In this document: positions 29,980 through 38,918 of the stretch, one piece after another | Numbering within the stretch: position 1 is the first letter of the stretch | How the letters are laid out: every line of letters begins with the position of its first letter | DNA from: Polymorphum gilvum SL003B-26A1 | GTDB lineage: Bacteria; Pseudomonadota; Alphaproteobacteria; Rhizobiales; Stappiaceae | Assembly (NCBI RefSeq): GCF_000192745.1 | Contig: NC_015259.1 | Location: 3,921,001 to 3,985,000 of the forward strand | DNA: 64,000 nucleotides | Direction of reading: 5' to 3' | Position numbers and translations under genes: made by a program | Notes under the pieces: generated by a model | Told to the model about the DNA's origin: nothing | The model's database searches: none | What the model saw: only the letters and a program-made list of their open reading frames with translations

Positions 29980-30573
29980 CTAAAGTCCAAACATCCGTGC
30001 GACGCTTTCGCCGATCAGCAGCGACAGCAGCAGGTCAAGCACGACGACGCCGATGCAGACGCTGACGCTCGCCTGGAGGGAGATGCGCGTCACGCGGTAG
30101 CGATAGTGGGCGACGACCGCCAACGCGGCGATCGACAGAAGCACCAGGATGCCGGACGGGATCAGGCCAGCCATGTAGAGCAGGGCCGGGATCACGAAGG
30201 GCACGGTCGCAAGCAGGCTGGTCCAGTTGCGTGCGACGACGAAGGGCACATAGGTCCGAGACAGGCCGAGCGGAGCGGCGAGGACGGCCATGACGAACGG
30301 ATAGAGAATCCAGTCGAGCCCGAAAACAACCACTTGGGCCTGCCAGAACGCCTGTTCAGGGAAGAACCCGGAGTCCACACCGGCTTCGATCAGGATCAGC
30401 CGGCGCTCCGCGAGCGAGGTTACGATCAGCGGTGGCACAAGCAGGATGACGACCGAAAACGACCGCCAGAAGCCTCCGATCGACAGGTCGAAACCGCGCA
30501 TCGCATCCGCGCGGCCCCGGAACAACGCCCAACTCGCCTCGATCGCGCGGAGCGTTTCCGCGATGCCGACCAT
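29980..30573 (-). CDS. Multi-pass membrane protein, unknown function
   Basis: 197 residues with about five hydrophobic helices (about 35-55, 82-102, 117-137, 140-158, 165-190). The N-terminus EAxWALFRGRADAMRGFDLSxxGFWRSF is amphipathic and basic. No enzyme motif is visible. It starts 3 nt after the dapE stop on the same strand, so it is translated from the dapE message, which suggests an envelope or peptidoglycan-linked role by association only. It is convergent with dapD. The 85-bp spacer has GC-rich inverted repeats but no clear T-run. Confidence 0.82.
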   Translation of the reverse strand: MVGIAETLRAIEASWALFRGRADAMRGFDLSIGGFWRSFSVVILLVPPLIVTSLAERRLILIEAGVDSGFFPEQAFWQAQVVVFGLDWILYPFVMAVLAAPLGLSRTYVPFVVARNWTSLLATVPFVIPALLYMAGLIPSGILVLLSIAALAVVAHYRYRVTRISLQASVSVCIGVVVLDLLLSLLIGESVARMFGL

Positions 30574-30576
30574 CGC

Positions 30577-31758
30577 TCACTCCGCTCCGGCCACGGGAAA
30601 ATAGCCATCCAGGAACCGGCGGTAGATCGCGGCCAGTCGCTTGAGATCGACAACTGCGACGCATTCGTCGACCTTATGCATGGTCTGCCCGACAAGTCCG
30701 AATTCGACCACCGGGCAATAGTCCTTGATGAAGCGCGCATCGGACGTGCCGCCACCGGTGGACAGGTCCGGACGCTGACCCGTCTCGGCCTCGACCGCGT
30801 CGGCAAGTCCCTCGATCAGCCGGTCGTCGCGGGTGAGGAAGGATTCGCTGGCATCGCGCCGGAACTCCAGTGACCAGTCGCAGGATCGGTCAGCGGCCGC
30901 CTCGATCACGGCCGTCACCTTCGCCTTCAGTCCGTCCAGGGTCCACTCGTCGTTGTAGCGTATGTTGAAGCGCGCCTCCGCCCGAGCCGGAATGACGTTG
31001 AAGGCGGCGTTGCCGACCTCGAGATTGACGATCTCGAGATTGGACGGCTCGAACCGCGCGTTGCCCTCATCGAGCTTCAACGCCTGCAGCGCAGCGAGGA
31101 GCCGCAAGAGGTTCGGAATCGGATTGTGCGCCAGATGCGGATAGGCAACATGCCCCTGGATGCCCGTCACGGCGACAATGCCCGACAGCGACCCGCGGCG
31201 GCCGATCTTGATGGCATCGCCGAGGCGCACCGGATTGGTCGGCTCGCCGACGATGCAAGCGTCGAAGACATGTCCCTGGGCACGCGCCCAGTCAAGCAGC
31301 TTGACCGTGCCGTTGACCGCAGGCCCTTCTTCGTCGCCCGTGATGAGGAAGGAGATCGTACCGCCGAAGTCGGTCCCCCGCTCGGCGACGAAGGCGAGGG
31401 CGGCGGCGGCAAAGGCCGCGATGCCGCCCTTCATGTCGACCGCGCCGCGGCCATAAAGCAGGCCGGCGTCGATGACGCCGTCGAAGGGACCGTGGCTCCA
31501 GTCGGCAGTTGCTCCGGCAGGAACCACGTCGGTATGGCCGGCGAAGACGAAATGGGGAGCGCCATGGCCGATCGACGCGAACAGGTTCTCGACGTCAGGG
31601 GTATCGGTGTCAGAAAATGTCAGCCGCTGAACGGAGAAGCCTGCACCCTCCAGTCGCTCCTGCAGCAGTTGCAGAGCGCCGCCTTCGGCCGGCGTCACCG
31701 ACGGGCACCGGATCAGGTCCTGGGCCAAGGAAACGGCGATATCTTGCATGTCGGTCAT
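30577..31758 (-). CDS. dapE: Succinyl-diaminopimelate desuccinylase
   Basis: 393 residues from ATG 31758 (MTDMQDIAVSL); the open frame extends 12 codons further without conservation. M20 peptidase features are the metal ligands in FAGHTDVVP (His), GRGAVDMKGGIAA (bridging Asp) and GDEEGPAVNGT (catalytic Glu pair). GEPTNPVRLGDAIKIGRRGS leads into the dimerisation domain, and TGGGTSDARFIKDYCPVVEFG holds the last ligands. It hydrolyses N-succinyl-LL-diaminopimelate, completing the branch begun by DapD, for lysine and peptidoglycan. A membrane protein gene follows 3 nt downstream. Confidence 0.97.
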   Translation of the reverse strand: MTDMQDIAVSLAQDLIRCPSVTPAEGGALQLLQERLEGAGFSVQRLTFSDTDTPDVENLFASIGHGAPHFVFAGHTDVVPAGATADWSHGPFDGVIDAGLLYGRGAVDMKGGIAAFAAAALAFVAERGTDFGGTISFLITGDEEGPAVNGTVKLLDWARAQGHVFDACIVGEPTNPVRLGDAIKIGRRGSLSGIVAVTGIQGHVAYPHLAHNPIPNLLRLLAALQALKLDEGNARFEPSNLEIVNLEVGNAAFNVIPARAEARFNIRYNDEWTLDGLKAKVTAVIEAAADRSCDWSLEFRRDASESFLTRDDRLIEGLADAVEAETGQRPDLSTGGGTSDARFIKDYCPVVEFGLVGQTMHKVDECVAVVDLKRLAAIYRRFLDGYFPVAGAE

Positions 31759-31810
31759 GACGACAGTCCTAGTCAGCGGCCGATACTGCGTCAATCCGGG
31801 CGGCGCGGGT

Positions 31811-32236
31811 CTATTTGCGGCGATAATAGCTGTTCGGGACCGGCCCGTAGCGATTGGGCCCGGCCGTGCCCGGAAGGAAACCGAGGACCAGGATCACCAC
31901 GACGTTCAGCAGCGGCACAAAGATCAGAAGCGCGAGGAACCCGGTCAACCCCGCATCCTGAAGCCGCTTGATGACGAGCGACAACTCGACCCACTGCAGG
32001 AACAAAAACAGAAACGGAAACAGCGGGTTGGAATCCATAAAATTGACGATCGTGAGCTGCTCGATGCCGACCGAGGGGTCGAGCGTGGTGAACCACATCC
32101 GCGCAGCGATGGCGATCACCGCCCAGACCATCAGGAAGCCGAGCCAATAGGGCTCGCGCGAGAGGCGCCCGATCGGGCTCAGGAACAGCCATACAAACCC
32201 TGGAGTGATGTTGGCCGAAAAAGGTGCTTGCGCCAT
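31811..32236 (-). CDS. DUF805 inner-membrane protein
   Basis: 141 residues with the DUF805 layout: FLSPIGRLSREPYWLGF (the conserved GRxxRxxYW-type motif) before the first helix, then a helix, a loop, LFLQWVELSLVIKRLQDAGLTGFLAL (the KRxxDxG motif) and a final hydrophobic pair. The tail GPNRYGPVPNSYYRRK is the usual C-terminal pattern. The function of DUF805 proteins (YhaH/YhaI in E. coli) is unknown. The gene stands alone, upstream of dapE on the same strand with a 52-bp gap, and divergent from the DUF2189 gene. Confidence 0.9.
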   Translation of the reverse strand: MAQAPFSANITPGFVWLFLSPIGRLSREPYWLGFLMVWAVIAIAARMWFTTLDPSVGIEQLTIVNFMDSNPLFPFLFLFLQWVELSLVIKRLQDAGLTGFLALLIFVPLLNVVVILVLGFLPGTAGPNRYGPVPNSYYRRK

Positions 32237-32438
32237 GCGGGGTCCGGTTCGCCTCGGTTAAGTCCTCCCCGAGTTAGTGGCAAGCGCGTGGCGGATCAAG
32301 CGCGGCGCGCCCTCGCCCGCGGTTTTTCAGCAGTGTTGGCGCCAATCTTCTTTGCGAAGGCGCGAAAATACCGTTGGCGCCGCGACGATTTCGCGCCAAT
32401 CTGCACGCACACGCCAATGTTGGGAGGAAACATTGACC

Positions 32439-33263
32439 ATGCAGGAGCAAGGAACGACCGCACCGGTCCCGCCGGCCGTGCGGCGGGATCCGGTCGTCAA
32501 CGCAATCGGAATCACCGATATCGTCGACGCGCTGGCGGCGGGCCTGCGCGATTTCCGTCGTGCGCCGCAATTCGGCCTGTTCTTCGGCGCCATCTACGCT
32601 GGCGGCGGCCTGCTGATCATCCTGACCGCCTCGGCTTTCCAGATGAGTTATCTGAGCTATCCCCTCGCTGCCGGCTTCGCCCTCATCGGCCCGTTCATCG
32701 CCGTCGGCCTGTATGAGGTCAGCCGCCGCCTCGAAGCCGGTGAGACGCTGTCGTGGCCGTCCGTGCTAGGTGTGGTCTGGGCCCAGCGTGGTCGGGAGAT
32801 CTCCTGGATGGCCTTCGTCGTGTTGTTCGTGTTGATCATGTGGATGTACCAGGTCCGCCTGCTGCTGGCCCTATTCCTCGGCTTCCAGTCCTTCGCCACC
32901 TTCGGCGAATTCGTCTCCGAGGTGGTCAGCACTCCGGAAGGTCTGATGTTCCTGCTGGTCGGCCACGTCGTCGGTGCGATCCTGTCGGTAATCCTGTTTT
33001 CGCTGACCGTGATCTCGTTCCCGCTTCTGATGGACCGGGACCGCGACTTCATCACCGCCATGATCACCAGCGTGCGCGCCGTCGTCACCTCGCCCTTGCC
33101 GATGGTCGGTTGGGCAATCGTCGTGACGGTGACGCTGATCATCTCCATGATGCCGGCCTTCATGGGCCTGCTGGTCACCTTGCCGGTGCTCGGCCACACG
33201 ACCTGGCATCTGTACCGTCGCTGCGTGGCGCCTGAGCCCGCGGCGACAGTCGCATCGACCTAG
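32439..33263 (+). CDS. DUF2189 multi-pass membrane protein
   Basis: 274 residues from ATG 32439; GGGAGGAAA lies upstream. The open frame extends to 32277, but those 54 codons are not conserved. Six hydrophobic segments (about 55-75, 80-100, 125-150, 170-195, 210-235, 240-260) match the DUF2189 family, with [19 protein letters not shown] before the first helix and [16 protein letters not shown] between helices. These proteins are sometimes described as cytochrome-oxidase-I-like, but no haem ligands are evident. Its stop overlaps the truA stop on the opposite strand in a shared CTAG. Confidence 0.88.
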   Translation: MQEQGTTAPVPPAVRRDPVVNAIGITDIVDALAAGLRDFRRAPQFGLFFGAIYAGGGLLIILTASAFQMSYLSYPLAAGFALIGPFIAVGLYEVSRRLEAGETLSWPSVLGVVWAQRGREISWMAFVVLFVLIMWMYQVRLLLALFLGFQSFATFGEFVSEVVSTPEGLMFLLVGHVVGAILSVILFSLTVISFPLLMDRDRDFITAMITSVRAVVTSPLPMVGWAIVVTVTLIISMMPAFMGLLVTLPVLGHTTWHLYRRCVAPEPAATVAST

Positions 33264-34090
33264 GCTTCGCCGTCGTCGGCGGCGTCGGGCGCAGCAAGTC
33301 CGGCAGCGTGCCAACGGCGGGCGGCAAGCGCCGCCAGGTCCTCCGACACGGGCCGGTAGTCGACCCGGGTCAGATAGAGCCCGTCGGGCGGGGCGACCGG
33401 ACCGCAGGCTTTGCGGTTGCGTGCGGCCAGCGCCTCCCGGACGGTCTGCGCATCCCAGCGCCCCTCGCCGACGAGCCTCAGGGTGCCGACCATCGAGCGG
33501 ACCTGATTGTGCAGGAAGGAGCGCGACGCACATTCGGCGACGACGACATCGCCTTCGCGCCGTACGGCAAAGAACTCCAGGGTCTTGACCGGGCTCTTCG
33601 CCTGGCAGCGGGCATGACGGAACGTGGTGAAGTCGTGATGGCCGACGAAGACCTGGGCGGCGGCATGCATCGCCTCCGCATCGAGCGGTGGCTTGACATG
33701 CCAGGCAAGCCCGCGCTCGTAAGTCAGCGGCGGCACCCTGTTGACGATCCGGTAGCGGTAGGCGCGGCGGATCGCCGAAAAACGCGAGTCGAAGCCAGCG
33801 TGCATCTTCTCACAGGCGAGCAGAGCGACCGGGTCGGGTTGACAGTGGAAGTTCAGCGCTCCGAGGACTGTGTCTGCCGGCCAGTCGCGGGATAGGTCGA
33901 CATGGGCAACCTGTCCGGTAGCGTGAACGCCGGTGTCCGTGCGTCCTGCTCCGCCAATAGTGACCTCTTCACCGCAGAAGGCCTTCACCGCGCGCTCGAT
34001 GACCGCCTGCACGGATGGGCCGTTCGCCTGGCGCTGCCAGCCGCAGAACGGCCGCCCGTCGTATTCGATCGTCAGCTTGTATCGCGGCAT
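33260..34090 (-). CDS. truA: tRNA pseudouridine(38-40) synthase
   Basis: 276 residues. The catalytic aspartate D52 is in [11 protein letters not shown]. Further family blocks are [12 protein letters not shown] at the N-terminus, RYRIVNR, and [13 protein letters not shown]. It modifies uridines 38-40 in the anticodon arm of many tRNAs. The gene is the last of a minus-strand series def-fmt-acetyltransferase-truA, 8 bp after the acetyltransferase stop. The C-terminus is a little longer than in E. coli, ending in an acidic DAADDGEA tail. Its stop shares CTAG with the convergent DUF2189 gene. Confidence 0.97.
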   Translation of the reverse strand: MPRYKLTIEYDGRPFCGWQRQANGPSVQAVIERAVKAFCGEEVTIGGAGRTDTGVHATGQVAHVDLSRDWPADTVLGALNFHCQPDPVALLACEKMHAGFDSRFSAIRRAYRYRIVNRVPPLTYERGLAWHVKPPLDAEAMHAAAQVFVGHHDFTTFRHARCQAKSPVKTLEFFAVRREGDVVVAECASRSFLHNQVRSMVGTLRLVGEGRWDAQTVREALAARNRKACGPVAPPDGLYLTRVDYRPVSEDLAALAARRWHAAGLAAPDAADDGEA

Positions 34091-34098
34091 GGAGCGCC

Positions 34099-34632
34099 CT
34101 ATTCGAAGTCCTCGAAGGGCGTGGCGAAAGTCACCTCGACGGGCAGGTCGTTGTCACCCGCCTCGGTCAGCGCCATCGCCATGAAGGCATTGCCGGCGTA
34201 GGGGCCGTGGACCTTCTGCGCCAGCACCGGATCGAAGCCGAAACGCGGATAATAGGCCGGAGGCCCGAGTACCAGGACGAGATCCTCGCCGGCCTTCCGG
34301 AGATCCGCAAGAGAGGACTCGACCAGCTGCGAACCGATGCCGAGGCGCTGAAAATCCGGATGTACCGAGAGGGATGCGAGGCAAGACACATGTAGCCGAT
34401 GGCCGGCGCCCGCACCGGTCACGCGGCTGAACGCGATGTGCCCGACGATGCGTCGGTCCGGCGTTTCCGCGACCCGCTCCAGGACCAACGCCCCGCAGTG
34501 ACGCAGGTCATGGACCAGCCCCGCCTCGGTTTCCTGGCCGAACGCGGCTGCGATCACCGCGTGCACGGCCGGCTCGTCGGCCGGATTGACGGGCCGGATG
34601 GTCACGGTGGGGAAATTCTTTGCATCGTTCAT
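34099..34632 (-). CDS. GNAT-family N-acetyltransferase (YhbS-like)
   Basis: 177 residues from ATG 34632. The acetyl-CoA binding region [17 protein letters not shown] (motif A, Q/RxxGxG/A) is central, preceded by VGHIAFSRV and followed by [15 protein letters not shown], a block characteristic of the YhbS-like group. The substrate is unknown. It lies 17 nt after fmt and 8 nt before truA on the same strand, so it is part of the translation-related operon. Upstream frame extension reads through fmt and has no family similarity. Confidence 0.88.
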   Translation of the reverse strand: MNDAKNFPTVTIRPVNPADEPAVHAVIAAAFGQETEAGLVHDLRHCGALVLERVAETPDRRIVGHIAFSRVTGAGAGHRLHVSCLASLSVHPDFQRLGIGSQLVESSLADLRKAGEDLVLVLGPPAYYPRFGFDPVLAQKVHGPYAGNAFMAMALTEAGDNDLPVEVTFATPFEDFE

Positions 34633-34649
34633 CGTCTCGGGTTCCGCCG

Positions 34650-35612
34650 TCACGCCAACACCACGCCAGCCTGAAGCTTCGCTCCGCGCTGGAATTCCGC
34701 GCCCGACATGGGCTTCTTGCCCGCGCGTTGCACCTGCAGCAACCGAACGGCACCGCTGCCGCACGCCACGACCGGTGCCTCCGAGACATCCAGAACCGTT
34801 CCGGCGACGCCGGTTCCGTCCTCGCTCCTGGCCTCGCTCCTGGCCTCGACCCTGGACCGCAAGACCTTGATCCGTTCGGTCCGCCCACCGAGGGCGACCT
34901 CGCACCAGGCTCCCGGGAAAGGCGAGAGGCCACGGATGTGATTGTGAACCGCAGCGGCACCCTTCGTCCAGTCGATGCGGCATTCGGCCTTTGAGATCTT
35001 GGCGGCATAGGTGGCGCCCGTCTCGGCCTGGGGCGTCTGCATGAGGGCGCCCCGCGACAGGGCGGCCAGTGCGCGCACCATGAGATCTGCGCCGAGCGTC
35101 GACAGCCGGTCATGCAGGTCGCCGGCGGTCATGTCGGGACCGATCGGCACGACCTCGGACATGCAGACCGGACCGGTGTCGAGCCCTTCCTCCATGCGCA
35201 TCACCTCGACGCCGGTCTCGCGATCGCCAGCTATGATCGCCCGGTTGATCGGTGCCGCGCCCCGCCACCGGGGCAGGAGCGAGGCATGCAGGTTGAGGCA
35301 GCCTTCGCGCGGCGCCTCCAGGATCGGCTTCGGCAGCAGCAGGCCGTAGGCGACGACGACGGCGACATCGGCATCCAGGGCGGCAAAGCGCTCCTGTTCC
35401 TGCGGGTCCTTCAGCGAAGTCGGCGTGAAGACGGGAATGCCGAGGGTCTCGGCGGCCTCGTGGACCGGCGACTTGCGCAGGTCCATCCCCCGGCCGGCGG
35501 GCCGCGGCGGCTGGCTGTAGCAGGCGACAACCTCGTGGCCCTGCCCGACGATTTCCATGAGAGTTGGCACCGAGAATTCCGGCGTGCCCATGAAGACGAT
35601 GCGTAGCGACAT
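34650..35612 (-). CDS. fmt: Methionyl-tRNA formyltransferase
   Basis: 320 residues from ATG 35612. The N-terminal formyltransferase domain carries N107, H109 and D145 ([20 protein letters not shown] and LDTGP), the 10-formyl-THF catalytic set. The C-terminal domain from about 210 contains the tRNA-binding region. A short Arg/Ser/Glu-rich direct repeat ([13 protein letters not shown]) encoded by 12-bp DNA repeats sits in the C-terminal domain and is probably an exposed loop. It formylates initiator Met-tRNA. def lies 132 bp upstream on the same strand. Confidence 0.97.
   Translation of the reverse strand: MSLRIVFMGTPEFSVPTLMEIVGQGHEVVACYSQPPRPAGRGMDLRKSPVHEAAETLGIPVFTPTSLKDPQEQERFAALDADVAVVVAYGLLLPKPILEAPREGCLNLHASLLPRWRGAAPINRAIIAGDRETGVEVMRMEEGLDTGPVCMSEVVPIGPDMTAGDLHDRLSTLGADLMVRALAALSRGALMQTPQAETGATYAAKISKAECRIDWTKGAAAVHNHIRGLSPFPGAWCEVALGGRTERIKVLRSRVEARSEARSEDGTGVAGTVLDVSEAPVVACGSGAVRLLQVQRAGKKPMSGAEFQRGAKLQAGVVLA
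34821..34856. repeat. Short 12-bp direct repeats inside fmt
   Basis: Three adjacent units of CTCGCTCCTGGC (34821, 34833, and a degenerate third at 34845) encode the repeated Glu-Ala-Arg-Ser segment of Fmt. The reading frame is kept, so expansion by slippage would be tolerated. Confidence 0.8.
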
Positions 35613-35744
35613 TCCGTTTCCGCTTTCCCTGAAAGGACCATCGCCCTTATTGCGCAAGGCGGACGCGCGGCGCAACAGCGCGCCGTGTCAGGAACAACCA
35701 AGCCGCAGGGATAGGGGAGGCACGCCGCCCGAAGCATGGGCCGT

Positions 35745-36263
35745 TCAGACCCGTTCGGCGTGGCGGGCCTGCTTGGCGAATTTCTTGACGACGCGGTCGC
35801 GCTTGAGCTTCGACAGGTAATCGATGAACAGCCTGCCGTTCAGGTGGTCGTATTCGTGCTGGATGCAGGTAGCCAGAAGTCCGTCGGCCTGCAGTTCCTG
35901 CTCGTCGCCGTCGCGATTGAAGAACCGGACGCGCACAGAAGCGGGCCGTTCGACCTCCTCGTAGTACTCCGGGATCGACAGGCAGCCTTCCTGGTAGACA
36001 GACATCTCCTCGGATGCCCAGACAATTTCCGGATTGATGAACACCATCGGGGCCCTGGGCTGATCCTCCTTGGCCACATCCAGCACGAACAGGCGCTTGA
36101 GCACGCCGATCTGGCTGGCGGCCAGACCGATTCCCGGCGCTGCATACATGGTTTCCAGCATGTCGTCGGCGAGCTTGCGGATTGCGTCGTCGACCTTGAC
36201 GACCGGCTCGCAGTGCTGGCGCAGGACAGGGTCAGGGATGATCAGGATGTCGCGTTTCGTCAT
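35745..36263 (-). CDS. def: Peptide deformylase
   Basis: 172 residues from ATG 36263. All three metal-site motifs are present: [10 protein letters not shown] (44-53), EGCLSIP with C94, and QHEYDHLNG with H136, E137 and H140. It removes the formyl group from nascent proteins and works together with Fmt, whose gene follows 132 bp downstream. The frame continues upstream to 36407, but those residues are not conserved and the ATG chosen gives the normal family start. Confidence 0.98.
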   Translation of the reverse strand: MTKRDILIIPDPVLRQHCEPVVKVDDAIRKLADDMLETMYAAPGIGLAASQIGVLKRLFVLDVAKEDQPRAPMVFINPEIVWASEEMSVYQEGCLSIPEYYEEVERPASVRVRFFNRDGDEQELQADGLLATCIQHEYDHLNGRLFIDYLSKLKRDRVVKKFAKQARHAERV

Positions 36264-36430
36264 GGCTCTCAGATAGGCATTGGCGGGCAGACGGTCAACG
36301 CGAATCCGTTGCGGACAGGCGGCCAAGCCCCTCAAAAGCGGACAAGAACCGGCCTCATGCAAACAGCCGGCAAAATGCGTCGCCGATATCGGAGGCTGCG
36401 TCGGCACCCGAATCGTTCTATGTTTGTTTC

Positions 36431-37612
36431 ATGCAGGATATCCTTTTCATTGTCGGCGACCGGTCGGTGACCGTGCTCGAGGTAACCGTCGCCGCCGGGC
36501 TGGCGATGCTTGCCTTCATCGTTCTGCTGGTCTTCAGCTCCCTGCGGCAGATCCGCTTGCGGGCAGCGGCCGACGCGGTGGCCGCCGAACGCATCCACGA
36601 ACTGGAGGCCCACCTGTCGCAACTCCTGAAAAGCCAGGGTGAGATGACGGGACGGATGCAGACGATGGCGGAGGTGTTCGGCTCACGCCAGTCGGACATG
36701 ATGCGCGCCGTCAACGAGCGGCTCGACGGCATGGGCCACAAGCTCGGCCTGTCGATGGCGGACACCACCAAGCAGACCCACGAGGGCCTGCGCCAGCTGC
36801 ACGAGAGGCTGGCGGTCATCGACCGCGCCCAGCGCACGATCACCGACCTGTCCGGCCAGGTGGTCGAACTGCAGGCAATCCTCGCCAACAAGCAGACGCG
36901 CGGCGCCTTCGGCCAGGGACGCATGGAGGCGATCATCCAGGACCAGCTCGCCCCGAGCGCCTACAGCTTCCAGGCGACGCTGTCGAGCGGGTCGCGGCCG
37001 GACTGCCTGATCCACATGCCGAACGGCGCGCCGCCGCTGGCCATCGACGCCAAGTTCCCGCTCGAGGCCTTCAACCTGCTGCGCAAGGCGGAAGGGGACG
37101 ACCGACTGAAGGCCGCCCAGGCGCAGTTCCGCCGCGACTTCACCAAGCACATCCAAGACATTAAGGAGCGCTACCTGATCCCCGGCGAGACGCAGGACAC
37201 GGCATTCCTGTTCGTGCCGTCGGAAAGCGTGTTCGCCGAACTCAACGAGAATTTCGAGGATCTGGTCCAGAAGGCACACCGGGCACGAGTGGTGATCGTC
37301 TCGCCATCGCTGCTGATGCTGTCGATCCAGGTGATCCAGGCGGTCCTGCGCGATGCCCGCATGCGCGAGCAGGCTCATCTGATCCAGGCCGAGGTGGCCC
37401 ACCTGAGCGACGACGTGGCGCGGCTCAACGACCGCGTCGGCAAGCTGCAGTCTCATTTCGCCCAGGCGAACAAGGACATCGACCAGATTCTGATCTCGAC
37501 CGACAAGATCTCCAAGCGCAGCCGCAAGATCGAAGATCTGGACCTCGGCGAGATGCGCGAGGTCGTCGCGGACCAGAGTGAGCGGCTGCGGCTCGTGCCC
37601 GGAGACGACTGA
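36431..37612 (+). CDS. rmuC: DNA recombination protein RmuC
   Basis: 393 residues. An N-terminal membrane anchor (about 18-38) is followed by a long coiled coil (about 45-150) and the RmuC nuclease-like core. The core contains RGAFGQGRMEAIIQD, SRPDCLIHMPNG and IDAKFPLEAF, a PD-(D/E)xK-like arrangement (D...DAK). A C-terminal coiled coil (about 320-375) ends the protein. RmuC proteins limit inversion at short inverted repeats in E. coli, and their biochemistry is little known. It is divergent from def. The NlpC/P60 gene is convergent, 11 bp away. Confidence 0.95.
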   Translation: MQDILFIVGDRSVTVLEVTVAAGLAMLAFIVLLVFSSLRQIRLRAAADAVAAERIHELEAHLSQLLKSQGEMTGRMQTMAEVFGSRQSDMMRAVNERLDGMGHKLGLSMADTTKQTHEGLRQLHERLAVIDRAQRTITDLSGQVVELQAILANKQTRGAFGQGRMEAIIQDQLAPSAYSFQATLSSGSRPDCLIHMPNGAPPLAIDAKFPLEAFNLLRKAEGDDRLKAAQAQFRRDFTKHIQDIKERYLIPGETQDTAFLFVPSESVFAELNENFEDLVQKAHRARVVIVSPSLLMLSIQVIQAVLRDARMREQAHLIQAEVAHLSDDVARLNDRVGKLQSHFAQANKDIDQILISTDKISKRSRKIEDLDLGEMREVVADQSERLRLVPGDD

Positions 37613-37623
37613 CGGCGTCCCTC

Positions 37624-38490
37624 TCAGCGCCGCAGGCGCCGAATGGCGGTCAAGGCGCCGAATTCGGTAGCGCCGATGCGGGCAACGGCCGCGTCCCGGG
37701 CTTCGTGCGCGACGGTCATGGTGAAGCCGTTGGCATGGAGCAGAAGGTCCGGCGCGCTCAGCACGCCGACATGGCCGCGCCAGAACAGGAGATCGCCGCG
37801 CCTCAGGCCGCGCGTCTCGAGCGGCAGGGCATCGCCGGCCTGGCGTTCCTGCAGGTCGCTGTCGCGTGGCAGGCTGTGGCCGCCAAAGGAGGCTGCAAGC
37901 TGGACGAGGGCGGAGCAATCCAGGCCGAGGGACGAGCGTCCGCCCCAGAGATAGGGCGTGCCGAGCAGGGCTTCCGCGACCGAGACCCAGTCGTCCGCAC
38001 TCCTTCCCAGCGGCACGAGATGCCGTGCGACCACGGCAGACCCATCGGCCAGCAGGGCATACTCGAGTCCGCGTGTGACTGCATGACCGGTAACGGCGAC
38101 ACGTGCGCCGAGCGAGAGCATGCCGAGCGGCGGCGCCTTCAGTTCAGGACCGGGATATCGGAATGTGCGCAGCGCCGAGACCTTGTGCGTCGTCTCGCGG
38201 AAAGGACCGATGCCGTCGGAGGAGAACCAGCCGACATAGCCATCCGTTTCGAGTTGACCCCAGGCCCACCCTTCCATCGTCTCCTCGTAAACGGTGATCG
38301 CCTCGCCGAACAGCGCTTCGGTGTCGATCGGACAGTCCGGCCGCGGCTCGCGGCGGAAGGCCAGCACGTCGGCTGTCACACTCCGCCTGGTGCCATCGAC
38401 GAACCGGGCGGCGGCGACGCGGCCCTCATAGGCGCGTGCCGCGAGGTCTGGCCTGACGGGATGCAGTCGTCTGTCCAGTTGTTCCAGCAA
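37624..38490 (-). CDS. NlpC/P60 (C40) cell-wall peptidase with SH3-like domains
   Basis: 288 residues. Two SH3b-like segments (about 60-160) precede the C40 domain. Catalytic residues are C192 in GLDCSALVQ, H240 in RGHVGV and a third polar residue at H252 in LLHANG. No signal peptide is seen, as in many alphaproteobacterial members. It likely cleaves gamma-D-glutamyl-meso-diaminopimelate bonds in muropeptides for recycling. It is preceded 11 nt upstream by the MarR gene on the same strand, so the two are probably one operon. Confidence 0.92.
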   Translation of the reverse strand: MLEQLDRRLHPVRPDLAARAYEGRVAAARFVDGTRRSVTADVLAFRREPRPDCPIDTEALFGEAITVYEETMEGWAWGQLETDGYVGWFSSDGIGPFRETTHKVSALRTFRYPGPELKAPPLGMLSLGARVAVTGHAVTRGLEYALLADGSAVVARHLVPLGRSADDWVSVAEALLGTPYLWGGRSSLGLDCSALVQLAASFGGHSLPRDSDLQERQAGDALPLETRGLRRGDLLFWRGHVGVLSAPDLLLHANGFTMTVAHEARDAAVARIGATEFGALTAIRRLRR

Positions 38491-38501
38491 GACGGTTTCC
38501 T

Positions 38502-38852
38502 TCAGCGTGGCAAGGCCTTGGCCTTCTCGGCAACAAGGTCGCCGAGACGGTCGAGATAGAGTGCGCCCTCGACCGTGCGGGTGATGACGACATTACGCCT
38601 GTCGGCCTCGTCACGCCGGCGCGACAGCAGGCGCATGGCGCCGAGCGTGTCCAACGCCCGCGTGATCGCCGGCTTGGTGACGCCGAGCCTGGCGGCGAGG
38701 CCACGGACCGTGTGAGGCGGCGGCTCTAGATAGACGGTCAGCAGAATCGTCATCTGGCGGGCGGACAGATCCTGATCGCCATCGCGGACCAGCGCCAGAT
38801 TGACCTCGTGCCAGAGTTTCAGCGCCTGGGAAGCACGAATGTCAATCGCCAT
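38502..38852 (-). CDS. MarR-family transcription regulator
   Basis: 116 residues, shorter than the usual 140-150 because the N- and C-terminal dimerisation helices are reduced. The winged helix-turn-helix is clear: LSARQMTILLTVYLEPPPHTVRGLAARLGVTKPAITRALDTL, then a wing with RRDEADRRNVVI. It is upstream of the C40 peptidase gene on the same strand and follows the M17 aminopeptidase gene, so it may regulate cell-wall peptide recycling. That is inference. No operator could be assigned. Confidence 0.9.
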   Translation of the reverse strand: MAIDIRASQALKLWHEVNLALVRDGDQDLSARQMTILLTVYLEPPPHTVRGLAARLGVTKPAITRALDTLGAMRLLSRRRDEADRRNVVITRTVEGALYLDRLGDLVAEKAKALPR

Positions 38853-38918
38853 GGCGACGGCGCCTTCCTGGTCTGTTGCCGATCCGGACCATTGAACCGC
38901 GAAATCGTTTCGGTTCCG

